Positions 6,854 through 12,962 of a stretch of DNA of 14,600 bases are shown one piece after another (the stretch's first letter is position 1; each line of letters begins with the position of its first letter). The stretch lies in contig JBAVQS010000246.1 in NCBI GenBank assembly GCA_049694275.1, positions 1-14,600 on the forward strand. The letters run 5' to 3'. The position numbers and the translations under genes were made by a program. This DNA comes from JBAVQS01 sp049694275 (GTDB taxonomy: Bacteria > Chloroflexota > Anaerolineae > UBA4142 > SHND01). The notes below the pieces were generated by a model, which was not told the DNA's origin, searched no databases, and saw nothing but the letters and a program-made list of their open reading frames with translations.

Positions 6854-6882
6854 ATGATAACGCGGGATAGAGATTACGTCAA
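6854..6882 (-). promoter_or_regulatory. Sigma70-type promoter of the acyl-CoA operon
   Basis: On the minus strand: -35 TTGACG (6877-6882), 17-bp spacer, -10 TATCAT (6854-6859). Both hexamers match consensus at 5 of 6 positions. The expected start of transcription near 6847 leaves a leader of about 23 nt carrying AAAGGAG before the ATG at 6824. Confidence 0.7.
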
Positions 6883-7002
6883 AACCTGCTCCCGTTTCTT
6901 TTTTCCCCAACCCCAGGTGTAATCCATCAGACCCTTTTCACGCTGATCGTATGCCGATTTGTGTAGAGAATTAAAACGCCCTGCAATCAGACCCGATGGC
7001 GC

Positions 7003-7031
7003 TTGACAGGAATGGAGAGCGAGGCTACTAT
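7003..7031 (+). promoter_or_regulatory. Sigma70-type promoter of the DUF350-DUF4178-SpeE operon
   Basis: A perfect -35 TTGACA (7003-7008), 17-bp spacer, then -10 TACTAT (7026-7031, 4 of 6). Transcription should begin near 7038, 37 nt before the chosen DUF350 start at 7075. It excludes the in-frame TTG (7003) and ATG (7012) as starts, since these lie within the promoter. Confidence 0.7.
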
Positions 7032-7074
7032 TCAACACGTTGGCGCAACAGACTCACCCACAGGAGGTTTGGGA

Positions 7075-7296
7075 ATGGATTCCCTTGGCCCTGAGATTCG
7101 CACGTTCGTTCTCACCATCATCTATGCCTTTGTCGGCATGGCGCTATTGTTCGTGGGCTATCGACTTTTTGACTGGCTGACGCCCACGGATCTGCAAGAG
7201 GATATTTTCAAGAATGGGAACGTGGCCTCGGCGGTATTGACCGGCGCGTTCATCATCGGCCTGGCGATCGTGATCCTGGCCGCCATTCACGGGTAA
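7075..7296 (+). CDS. DUF350 (YjfL-type) two-helix membrane protein
   Basis: A 73-residue protein with two membrane segments (about 9-29 and 49-70) separated by a short polar loop, LTPTDLQEDIFKNGN. The loop and the start of helix 2 (NGNVASAVLTGAFIIGLAIV) follow the DUF350 pattern of an Asn/Ala-rich entry into a glycine-spaced helix. Function is unknown. E. coli YjfL, a DUF350 protein, lies in an operon with a PspA-like protein and a glutathionylspermidine-synthase-like protein, so an association of DUF350 with polyamine enzymes has precedent. Start at 7075 is set by AGGAGG 7 nt upstream and by the promoter at 7003-7031. It is the first gene of the operon, 6 nt before the next gene. Confidence 0.85.
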   Translation: MDSLGPEIRTFVLTIIYAFVGMALLFVGYRLFDWLTPTDLQEDIFKNGNVASAVLTGAFIIGLAIVILAAIHG

Positions 7297-7302
7297 GGCT
7301 CC

Positions 7303-7905
7303 ATGACACGTCAGATCAATTGCCCCAGTTGTGGCGGGCCGCTCAAGATCGAGAGCGCCTTTACGACCACGCTGGTCTGCTCGTATTGCGGCGCGTCCCT
7401 TCTCGTCAGCGATACCGAGGTGGATATCACCGGCAAGACGGCCAAGCTCGCCGATTACCCTTCACGGTTTACGGTCGGCGGGGATGGCACGGTCAAGGGG
7501 CGCAAGTTCCATGTGCTCGGGCGCGTCCGCTATCAGAATTCGGACGGCTTTTGGGATGACTGGTTCGTCGAGTTTGACAACCAACAGCCGGGATGGATTA
7601 CCGAAGATGAAGGGAACCTGACGCTCGGATTCAAGTCGCGGCTCACCACGCCGCTGCCGCCGCTCGAGCAGGTGCATGTAGGAACCTATATTCCGTTTGG
7701 CAAGGATCGTCTCTTTGTGAGCGAAAAGGACCAGGCCCACGTGCTCGGCGGCGAGGGGCAGCTCTCGGGCGCATTCACCCCCGGCAAAGCGCTCCAGTAC
7801 CTGGCCGGTAACGCGGGCAACCGTGCCATGCGCATTCTCTGGCAAGAGAACGGCATCGAGCTCTATACGGGCGACCCGCTCGAATTTAACGACGTCAAGA
7901 TTTAA
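7303..7905 (+). CDS. Soluble DUF4178 protein with N-terminal zinc ribbon
   Basis: A 200-residue protein with no membrane segment or signal. Residues 7-29 form a zinc ribbon (CPSC and CSYC; Cys7, Cys10, Cys26, Cys29). The rest is beta-rich and holds the DUF4178 pattern: a basic strand GRKFHVLGRVRYQNSDGFWDDWFVEF followed by a W-I-T-E-D-E-G strand. DUF4178 has no established function. The compact barrel-like fold and repeated Trp/Gly suggest a binding rather than catalytic role, which is inference. It lies between DUF350 and a second DUF4178 protein. Only a weak ribosome binding site (AAGG) precedes the ATG, so translation may be coupled to DUF350, whose stop is 6 nt away. Confidence 0.8.
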   Translation: MTRQINCPSCGGPLKIESAFTTTLVCSYCGASLLVSDTEVDITGKTAKLADYPSRFTVGGDGTVKGRKFHVLGRVRYQNSDGFWDDWFVEFDNQQPGWITEDEGNLTLGFKSRLTTPLPPLEQVHVGTYIPFGKDRLFVSEKDQAHVLGGEGQLSGAFTPGKALQYLAGNAGNRAMRILWQENGIELYTGDPLEFNDVKI

Positions 7906-7975
7906 CAGGCGCTGAAGGGTTCGTACCATCCTGCGCGTCCGCGGGACGGTTACCCTCAGGGCCACACACACGATT

Positions 7976-8980
7976 ATGGCGATAGAAGTCAAAACACTCA
8001 CGTGCCCCAAGTGCGGCAAGGCATTGAGCATCAAGAATGCCGGCCGTACGCGGTCTATCGTTTGCGACCAGTGCGGCTCGCAGATCGACCTGACGAGCCC
8101 GGATTATGCGATCCTGGGCCAGGTGGGCAAGCGCCCCGCGCCGCGGGTGACACAGTTCCGCGTCGGAATGCAGGGACCGGTCAACGGCCAGCCCCACGAA
8201 ATCATCGGCCGCGTCGTCTATCGTGACGACGAGGGGGATGTGTGGGACGAATGGTTGATCTTGAGCGCGGCGGGCGAATATGTCTGGCTGTCGGAGAGCG
8301 ATAATTTTGGGATGGCGATGTGGCACTCGTTCGTACCCCCGGAACCGGTCGAGCCCCAAACGGCCCACGAGGGGAGCACGATTCGCATTCGCGGCGAGAA
8401 CATTCGCGTGCGCGATGCTGGCCATGCGACCATCGATTACCTCGAAGGGGCGCTGACGTGGAAGGCGCATATCGGCGACGGAATGAACTATGTCGAGGCG
8501 GACAGCGCCAAGCAGCGCATCAGCATCGAGTACACCGAGACCGAGGTCGAGTTTTTCTGGGGCGAGGTCCTGAATGCGGCCGAGATTCAAAAGGCGTTCG
8601 GCGTCCCGGCCCAGCCGGTTCGCCCGCTGATGGCCATGCCGGGCGCAGGTGGCAGCAAGCTGGGTGCGCTCGTCGGCGGATGGATTTTCCTGATCATCTG
8701 CGTCATCATCGCCTGCGGTGGAGTCGTCGTCTTTGGGGCGAATAGCTCCAGCGCGGCCGAGATCTGTGTGACGCCGGTGGCGAGCGGCACGTCGAGCGCG
8801 AGCGCCACCCCCGGCCCCTCGCCGACACCCTATTGCTACGTGCCCACGTCGCAGCCGGGCAGCAGCAGCAGCGGTTGGTTCGGCGGCGGGGGCTCGACAC
8901 GCAGCGGCAGCAGCGGGCGCAGCTTTAGCAGCAGCAGCTCGCACAGCAGTAGCAGCAGCAGCAGCCATGGCGGAAAATAG
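7976..8980 (+). CDS. Membrane-anchored DUF4178 protein with zinc ribbon and Ser-rich tail
   Basis: A 334-residue paralogue of the preceding gene product with extra C-terminal parts. Order: zinc ribbon (CPKC at 10-13, CDQC at 30-33), DUF4178 core (about 60-120, GRVVYRDDEGDVWDEWLIL then EYVWLSESDN), a second beta-rich region (about 130-200), one membrane helix (about 230-254), a Ser/Thr/Pro linker with two Cys (264, 287), and a Gly/Ser/His-rich tail (about 295-334). With the zinc ribbon in the cytoplasm the tail would lie outside. The tail is encoded by AGC-rich, slippage-prone repeats. A 70-nt gap separates it from the previous gene and no good ribosome binding site is visible before the ATG. 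The SpeE-fusion gene follows after 9 nt. Confidence 0.8.
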   Translation: MAIEVKTLTCPKCGKALSIKNAGRTRSIVCDQCGSQIDLTSPDYAILGQVGKRPAPRVTQFRVGMQGPVNGQPHEIIGRVVYRDDEGDVWDEWLILSAAGEYVWLSESDNFGMAMWHSFVPPEPVEPQTAHEGSTIRIRGENIRVRDAGHATIDYLEGALTWKAHIGDGMNYVEADSAKQRISIEYTETEVEFFWGEVLNAAEIQKAFGVPAQPVRPLMAMPGAGGSKLGALVGGWIFLIICVIIACGGVVVFGANSSSAAEICVTPVASGTSSASATPGPSPTPYCYVPTSQPGSSSSGWFGGGGSTRSGSSGRSFSSSSSHSSSSSSSHGGK

Positions 8981-8989
8981 CCCTTCTCG

Positions 8990-10537
8990 ATGAAGCGCGT
9001 CCTTCCCGCCCCTTCCAGCGGCTCGGCACGGATCGAGGTCGGCGCCCTCCTGACCTCGATCCTCCTCATCGCCGTCTGCGGCCTCCTCTACGAGCTCATC
9101 ATCGGCACCCTCGCGACCTATCTCCAAGGCGACAGCGTCTACCAGTTCTCGATCACCATCGGCGTGTTTGTGTCGGCGATGGGGCTGGGCGCGTTTCTGT
9201 CACGCGTGCTCACGCGCAACCTCCTTCAGGTGTTTCTGCTCGTCGAGATCGCCATCGGCCTGATCGGCGGGTTTGTCGCGTCGGGCCTCTTTGCCGCGTT
9301 CGTCCTCTGGGGTCGCAGCTTTATGTTCATCCTGATCGCGGTCGAGGTGCTGCTCGGTGCGCTAATCGGGCTTGAGATTCCCCTCCTCACGCGCATTGCC
9401 CGCGAGTACGGCACCCTGCGCGAGACGCTCTCGAACGTCCTGGCCTTTGACTATTTAGGGGCGCTCGTCGCCTCCCTCCTCTTTCCACTCATCCTCCTCC
9501 CCTATCTCGGGTTGTACCGGACCTGCTTTCTCGTCGGCCTGTTCAACCTGCTGGTAGTCGGCATCAACCTGCGCGTGCTCGGGCAGTATATCCCGGCGCA
9601 GCGCGGGATTGCGGCCGGGACGATCGCGGCGGGCGTCCTCCTGGCCATCGGGTTCGTGCAATCCACCGCCATCACGGCGCTGACCGAGGATACGCTTTAC
9701 CAGGACCCGATTCTCTATGCAGAACAGTCGCGTTATCAACGCCTCGTGGTCACGAGCTATCAGGATGAGATTCGCCTCTATCTCGACAAGGAGCTGCAGT
9801 TTTCGAGCCGCGACGAGTACCGCTATCACGAATCGCTGATTCATCCGGCCATGTCGCTCGCCGTGTCACGCGAGAATGTGCTGGTGGTCGGCGGGGGGGA
9901 TGGGCTAGCGGTGCGCGAGCTATTGAAATATCCGGACCTGGGACACGTGACGCTGGTGGATATTGACCCGGCAGTGACGCACCTGGGCGAAACATTCGGA
10001 CCCATCCTCCAGCTCAACGGCGATTCGCTGCACGACCCGCGCGTGACGGTGGTGAATGCGGACGGCTATCGCTATCTCGCCGACCGGGGCGACCTGTACC
10101 AGGTGATCGTGGTGGACTTGACCGACCCGCGCAACGAGAATGCGGCGCGCCTCTATTCGCTCGATTTCTATCGGGAGGTCAAGCGCCATCTTGCGCCGGG
10201 CGGGACATTTGTCACGCAAGCCTCATCGCCCTATTTCGTCCGCAAGGCATACTGGTGCATCGTCCACACGATGCAGGCCGCCGGGTTGCAGGTGCAACCC
10301 TATCATGCGTATATCCCCTCGTTCGGCGATTGGGGATTTGTGGTCGCTTCCTCCCCGGGGCTCGACTGGAACCGCGTGCAGGTGCGCGTCCCGACCCTCT
10401 TTGTCACACAATCGCTGCTGGCGAAGATGACGCTCTTTGACCCCGACACCGCCGAGGTCGAGACCGATGTGAGCACCCTCCAGAGCCCGGCCGTGCTCCG
10501 GTATTATCTCGAAGGATGGCAGCACTGGCGGGGATAA
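8990..10537 (+). CDS. Polytopic membrane protein fused to spermidine synthase (SpeE-like) domain
   Basis: A 515-residue protein. The N-terminal half has about seven membrane helices (starting at about 18, 53, 78, 100, 115, 150 and 175, with another near 207-228). The C-terminal half (about 235-500) is a class I methyltransferase-fold spermidine synthase domain. Visible motifs are YQRLVV (249-254), DEYRYHESLIH (275-285), the nucleotide loop VVGGGDG (299-305), VDIDP (323-327), NADGY and the catalytic-type VVDLTDP (Asp376, Asp379). The GGGDG loop and Asp pair argue for an active aminopropyltransferase using decarboxylated SAM, though the acceptor is unknown. The membrane-SpeE fusion is a known architecture. 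No SAM decarboxylase gene is visible here. It is the last gene of the DUF350-DUF4178 operon. Confidence 0.92.
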   Translation: MKRVLPAPSSGSARIEVGALLTSILLIAVCGLLYELIIGTLATYLQGDSVYQFSITIGVFVSAMGLGAFLSRVLTRNLLQVFLLVEIAIGLIGGFVASGLFAAFVLWGRSFMFILIAVEVLLGALIGLEIPLLTRIAREYGTLRETLSNVLAFDYLGALVASLLFPLILLPYLGLYRTCFLVGLFNLLVVGINLRVLGQYIPAQRGIAAGTIAAGVLLAIGFVQSTAITALTEDTLYQDPILYAEQSRYQRLVVTSYQDEIRLYLDKELQFSSRDEYRYHESLIHPAMSLAVSRENVLVVGGGDGLAVRELLKYPDLGHVTLVDIDPAVTHLGETFGPILQLNGDSLHDPRVTVVNADGYRYLADRGDLYQVIVVDLTDPRNENAARLYSLDFYREVKRHLAPGGTFVTQASSPYFVRKAYWCIVHTMQAAGLQVQPYHAYIPSFGDWGFVVASSPGLDWNRVQVRVPTLFVTQSLLAKMTLFDPDTAEVETDVSTLQSPAVLRYYLEGWQHWRG

Positions 10538-10601
10538 CAGTCCATCGTTTCTACCGTTAACGAGATCGCCCGCGCCTCGATCCCATTCGACGATTCTGTT
10601 T

Positions 10602-10607
10602 TATAAT
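10602..10607 (+). promoter_or_regulatory. -10 box upstream of the L,D-transpeptidase
   Basis: A perfect TATAAT about 45 nt before the GTG start at 10652. No good -35 is seen at 16-18 bp spacing, so it may depend on an activator or another sigma factor. Confidence 0.45.
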
Positions 10608-10651
10608 AGATGTAATGAATATGGCTCATTGGATGGTTGGAGGGCGGGAAC

Positions 10652-11689
10652 GTGAAGAAACAATTACTTGTCGCGTCGGTTCTGGTTGGCTTGCTTCTTT
10701 TAGGTTTCAGCGGCAGCGCGTGGGCGAAACAGCCGTCCGACGCTCCACCGGTTAGCCCCCCGCTCAATGATCCCCAGCCCGCGACCGCGCCGCCGGTCGA
10801 CCCGCTGCTCGGCCTCTCGTTTGCGCAGGTTGCGCCCGACGGCGCGCCCCTCTATCATCACCCCGGCGATACCGCTCCAGCCCGAATGATCTCGAAGGGT
10901 TTTGTGTTTATCGACCTGACCAAGACGCAAACCACGGTTTTTCAGGGTGAGCTCTGGTATCAGCTGGCAACCGGGGAATATATCCCGGCGAAATATTTGA
11001 CCCCGTACGCGCCGTCCCAATTTCGCGGGCTCGAATGGTTATCTGCTCCGACCAAGGCGTTCGCGTGGGTGTTGGCCGACACACGCGTCTCGCTCACGCC
11101 GGGGACCAACCCTGAACCGGAAGCGCGCCGGCTCACTCGCTACCAGACGCTCGTGATCCAGGAAGAGCAGATGGTGGATGCGGTAAAATGGTATCGCATC
11201 GGCAAAACGGGATGGGTGTCGCAATATCGCGTGGCTGTCGTCACGCCGTCGCCACGCCCGGAAAGAGTCGGCCTTACCGACAAGTGGATCGAGGTGAACC
11301 TGTATGAGCAAACGCTGGCGGCGTATGAGGGAGATACCCTGGTGTATGCAACCCTGATCTCGAGCGGACTGCCGGGGTGGGAAACAGACCAGGGATTGTT
11401 CCGTATCTGGAGCAAGGCGCGGCTCACACCGATGAGCGGGCACGAGGGCGCACCGGATTTTTACTCGCTCGACGACGTGATGTGGACACAGTTTTTCAAC
11501 AACGACACGGCGCTCCATGGCGCCTACTGGCACGATGGCTTTGGCGCGCCGCACTCGCACGGCTGCGTAAACCTATCGCCGCAGGATGCCCTGTGGCTTT
11601 ATGAATGGACCACACCGCCCGCCGGCCAGGCGAACTGGGCCATGCCTACGGCCAGCGATCCGGGAACGTGGGTGTGGGTACATGAATAG
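10652..11689 (+). CDS. Secreted L,D-transpeptidase (YkuD domain)
   Basis: A 345-residue exported enzyme that forms L,D (3-3) peptidoglycan crosslinks or attaches proteins to the wall. The signal peptide spans 1-25 with a probable cleavage after AWA. A Pro-rich linker follows, then two SH3-like segments (about 60-120 and 135-200, the second ending KWYRIGKTGWVSQYRVAVV), and the YkuD domain (about 211-320). The catalytic signature is complete: HG (289-290) and SHGCVN (302-307) with nucleophile Cys305. I chose GTG at 10652 because GGAGG precedes it by 8 nt and it gives a normal signal peptide; the frame is open upstream to a TTG at 10637. SH3-like repeats before YkuD are common in wall-associated enzymes. 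Confidence 0.92.
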   Translation: MKKQLLVASVLVGLLLLGFSGSAWAKQPSDAPPVSPPLNDPQPATAPPVDPLLGLSFAQVAPDGAPLYHHPGDTAPARMISKGFVFIDLTKTQTTVFQGELWYQLATGEYIPAKYLTPYAPSQFRGLEWLSAPTKAFAWVLADTRVSLTPGTNPEPEARRLTRYQTLVIQEEQMVDAVKWYRIGKTGWVSQYRVAVVTPSPRPERVGLTDKWIEVNLYEQTLAAYEGDTLVYATLISSGLPGWETDQGLFRIWSKARLTPMSGHEGAPDFYSLDDVMWTQFFNNDTALHGAYWHDGFGAPHSHGCVNLSPQDALWLYEWTTPPAGQANWAMPTASDPGTWVWVHE

Positions 11690-11693
11690 AGAA

Positions 11694-11716
11694 CGGGAGT
11701 CTATAGACGACTCCCG
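11694..11716. terminator. Hairpin after the L,D-transpeptidase
   Basis: The 8-bp stem CGGGAGTC/GACTCCCG (11694-11701 and 11709-11716) with a 7-nt loop starts 5 nt after the stop codon. There is no T tract on either strand, so it may be a rho-assisted or weak terminator, or an mRNA 3-prime end stabiliser. Confidence 0.4.
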
Positions 11717-11769
11717 ACAAATACCCGGTCTATTGCCGGCGCTCGCCAACGGGCCTGGCCTCGCGCAAC

Positions 11770-11997
11770 CTAGTCTTGCGCCCCGGCCGCATCCGCTTCC
11801 ATCTTTTTACGGAGGCTGAGCGGGCGCATGTCAGTCCACACCTCTTTGATGTACGCAAGGCATTCGTCCCTGGTCCCCTGCTTGCCCACATTACGCCAGC
11901 CGAGGGGCAGCGCGCGGTCGGCGGGCCAGATGGAATATTGTTCTTCGTCGTTGACGACGACCTGATAAACGGTCGTATCCTGTTCCTGACTGCTCAT
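11770..11997 (-). CDS. MbtH-like protein without a neighbouring NRPS
   Basis: A 75-residue protein with the complete MbtH signature: NDEEQYSIWP (16-25), P-L-GW (31-34), the helix CLAYIKEVWTDMRP (46-59) and the three conserved Trp residues. MbtH proteins bind adenylation domains of non-ribosomal peptide synthetases and are needed for their folding or activity. The start at 11997 has GGGAGG 5 nt upstream and a TATAAT box at 12028-12033. The gene stands alone between convergent and divergent neighbours, and no adenylation domain of NRPS type is in the window. The only adenylating enzyme here is the acyl-CoA ligase 5 kb away, which is not a known MbtH client. A synthetase elsewhere in the genome is the simplest expectation. 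Confidence 0.93.
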   Translation of the reverse strand: MSSQEQDTTVYQVVVNDEEQYSIWPADRALPLGWRNVGKQGTRDECLAYIKEVWTDMRPLSLRKKMEADAAGAQD

Positions 11998-12027
11998 AGG
12001 TCCTCCCGATGGAATGCTTGCGGCCTT

Positions 12028-12033
12028 ATTATA
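12028..12033 (-). promoter_or_regulatory. -10 box of the MbtH gene
   Basis: TATAAT on the minus strand, about 30 nt upstream of the ATG at 11997. No recognisable -35 hexamer lies at normal spacing. Confidence 0.45.
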
Positions 12034-12182
12034 TCTTCTTTTCGTTCAGGATGCTTCGCCTCGCCCGACATCCTCGCCCGCGCGGGTGAACGCGGCCAAG
12101 GGATTTGGACCCCGTTTTGACTCGATCCAGACTGAATTTGGACTCGCCCGCGCTAACCTTATCGCTGAGAGATTCAATCTCT

Positions 12183-12272
12183 TCATGCGACGCGTGTTGT
12201 TTCGAGGAGAACGAGTAGTCTCGCTCTCCTCATGCGACACGTGTCATTTCGAGTGGAACGAGAAATCTCGCT
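12183..12272. repeat. Tandem pair of 43-nt imperfect repeats
   Basis: Units at 12183-12225 and 12230-12272 (period 47) match at 36 of 43 positions. Each contains CATGCGAC, CGTGT and TTTCGAG...AACGAG...TCTCGCT; the TTTCGAG/CGAGAAA parts are themselves inverted repeats. The core resembles GTCATTTCGAGCGNAGCGAGAAATC-type dispersed repeats seen in several environmental bacterial genomes (family resemblance from memory). Not coding. Confidence 0.6.
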
Positions 12273-12335
12273 TCCAACAACCGAGATTCAAGTACTGAAT
12301 CCTATCATTTGCAGAGGTTTGCGAGGAGTGCGCTT

Positions 12336-12578
12336 ATGCCGGTGTACGAATATCGCTGTCATGCGTGCGGTAGTCCCTTTGCCCTGCGGCGGACGATCGA
12401 TCAACGCGATGCCGCGACGGTGTGCCCGAATTGTGCGGATACACGCGTGACGCGCCTCGTCTCGACGTTCGCGGCGTTCAGCCACGGCGACGGGAGCAGC
12501 GTGAGCCTGAACGCATCCCCGTGCAGCGGCTGCGCCTCAACCGGCGGCTGCCAGACCTGCGGCGTCAACCGCAACTGA
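12336..12578 (+). CDS. FmdB-family zinc ribbon protein
   Basis: An 80-residue protein beginning MPVYEYRCHACG, the hallmark of the FmdB/CxxC_CxxC_SSSS family. The zinc ribbon uses CHAC (8-11) and CPNC (30-33), followed by a strand (TRLVSTF) and a Ser/Gly/Cys-rich tail with more Cys (CSGC, CQTC). Members are thought to be small regulatory or metal-binding proteins; the exact role is not established. The start at 12336 is set by GAGGAG 7 nt upstream; the frame is open further upstream but without similarity. The ferredoxin gene starts 51 nt downstream and is probably in the same transcript. Confidence 0.85.
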   Translation: MPVYEYRCHACGSPFALRRTIDQRDAATVCPNCADTRVTRLVSTFAAFSHGDGSSVSLNASPCSGCASTGGCQTCGVNRN

Positions 12579-12629
12579 GCCCCCGTCACCGCAAACCACT
12601 CTCGATTTTTGTTCCCGGAGGATCCATTC

Positions 12630-12830
12630 ATGTGGAATGTCCAGATTAACGCGGAAACCTGCGAAGGGGACGGCGACTGTGTGGATGTATGTCCCGTCAC
12701 CATTCTGACGATGGGTGAAGTGAACGCCCAACCGGCGGCCGCCGTCACCGGAGATACGGAAGACTGCATCGGCTGCATGGCGTGCGTGAACGCCTGTCCC
12801 AGCGGTTCAATCACCGTCGCCGAGGAGTGA
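12630..12830 (+). CDS. Dicluster ferredoxin with Asp-substituted first cluster motif
   Basis: A 66-residue electron carrier with two cluster motifs. The second, CIGCMACVNACP (46-57), is a standard CxxCxxCxxxCP for [4Fe-4S]. The first, CEGDGDCVDVCP (11-22), has Asp14 where the second Cys should be. This CxxDxxC form is known from Pyrococcus furiosus ferredoxin, where Asp14 ligates a labile iron, and from [3Fe-4S]/[4Fe-4S] interconverting ferredoxins. The first cluster here is therefore probably Asp-ligated [4Fe-4S] or [3Fe-4S]. The start at 12630 is preceded by GGAGG (about 12617-12621); an upstream in-frame TTG at 12609 lacks one. It may supply electrons to the radical SAM enzyme encoded next, although a terminator separates them. 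Confidence 0.9.
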   Translation: MWNVQINAETCEGDGDCVDVCPVTILTMGEVNAQPAAAVTGDTEDCIGCMACVNACPSGSITVAEE

Positions 12831-12895
12831 TAGCGAGCGCAGCGAGCGCAGGGCGCCGTGCGCGCCAATTCCCGGAAGAGAATTTGTTCAAACCA

Positions 12896-12929
12896 CGAGA
12901 CCCAGCCAGCAGGGGTCTCGTTTTCTTTT
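12896..12929 (+). terminator. Intrinsic terminator after the ferredoxin gene
   Basis: The 8-bp stem CGAGACCC (12896-12903)/GGGTCTCG (12913-12920), 9-nt loop, then TTTTCTTTT (12921-12929). The end of the T tract forms the first bases of the -35 box of the next promoter. Confidence 0.8.
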
Positions 12930-12956
12930 GACAAACGCTTTGCGCGGTGCTAACCT
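12928..12956 (+). promoter_or_regulatory. Promoter giving a probable leaderless mRNA
   Basis: A perfect -35 TTGACA (12928-12933), exactly 17 bp spacer, -10 TAACCT (12951-12956, fits TANNNT). The expected transcription start, about 7 nt after the -10, coincides with the A of the ATG at 12963. No Shine-Dalgarno sequence is present before that ATG. Confidence 0.6.
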
Positions 12957-12962
12957 TACGGT

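Larger units (their letters stand above)
11998..12335. other. 338-nt divergent intergenic region
   Basis: Between the minus-strand MbtH gene and the plus-strand FmdB gene. It contains the MbtH ribosome binding site and -10 box (12028-12033, minus strand), a tandem pair of 43-nt repeats (12183-12272), a TATCAT box at 12303-12308 that could be the FmdB -10, and the FmdB ribosome binding site GAGGAG (12323-12328). I see no protein gene in it. Confidence 0.55.

Noticed and set aside
7003..7074. N-terminal extension of the DUF350 protein (24 residues)
   Set aside because: These codons coincide with the promoter hexamers, and a strong AGGAGG precedes the ATG at 7075.
8861..8975. AGC-rich microsatellite as a separate repeat element
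   Set aside because: It encodes the in-frame Ser-rich tail of the anchored DUF4178 protein and is best treated as part of that gene.
7895..9127. 410-codon minus-strand open frame across the DUF4178 and SpeE genes
   Set aside because: Ala/Arg-rich mirror of the plus-strand operon, spanning two real genes and their junction; no motif.
12117..12159. Second promoter suggested by TTGACT and a TAACCT box like that of the radical SAM gene
   Set aside because: The spacer is 31 bp, far from the 16-18 bp needed, and no gene follows closely.
12183..12272. CRISPR array
   Set aside because: Only two imperfect units separated by 4 nt, no spacers and no cas genes.
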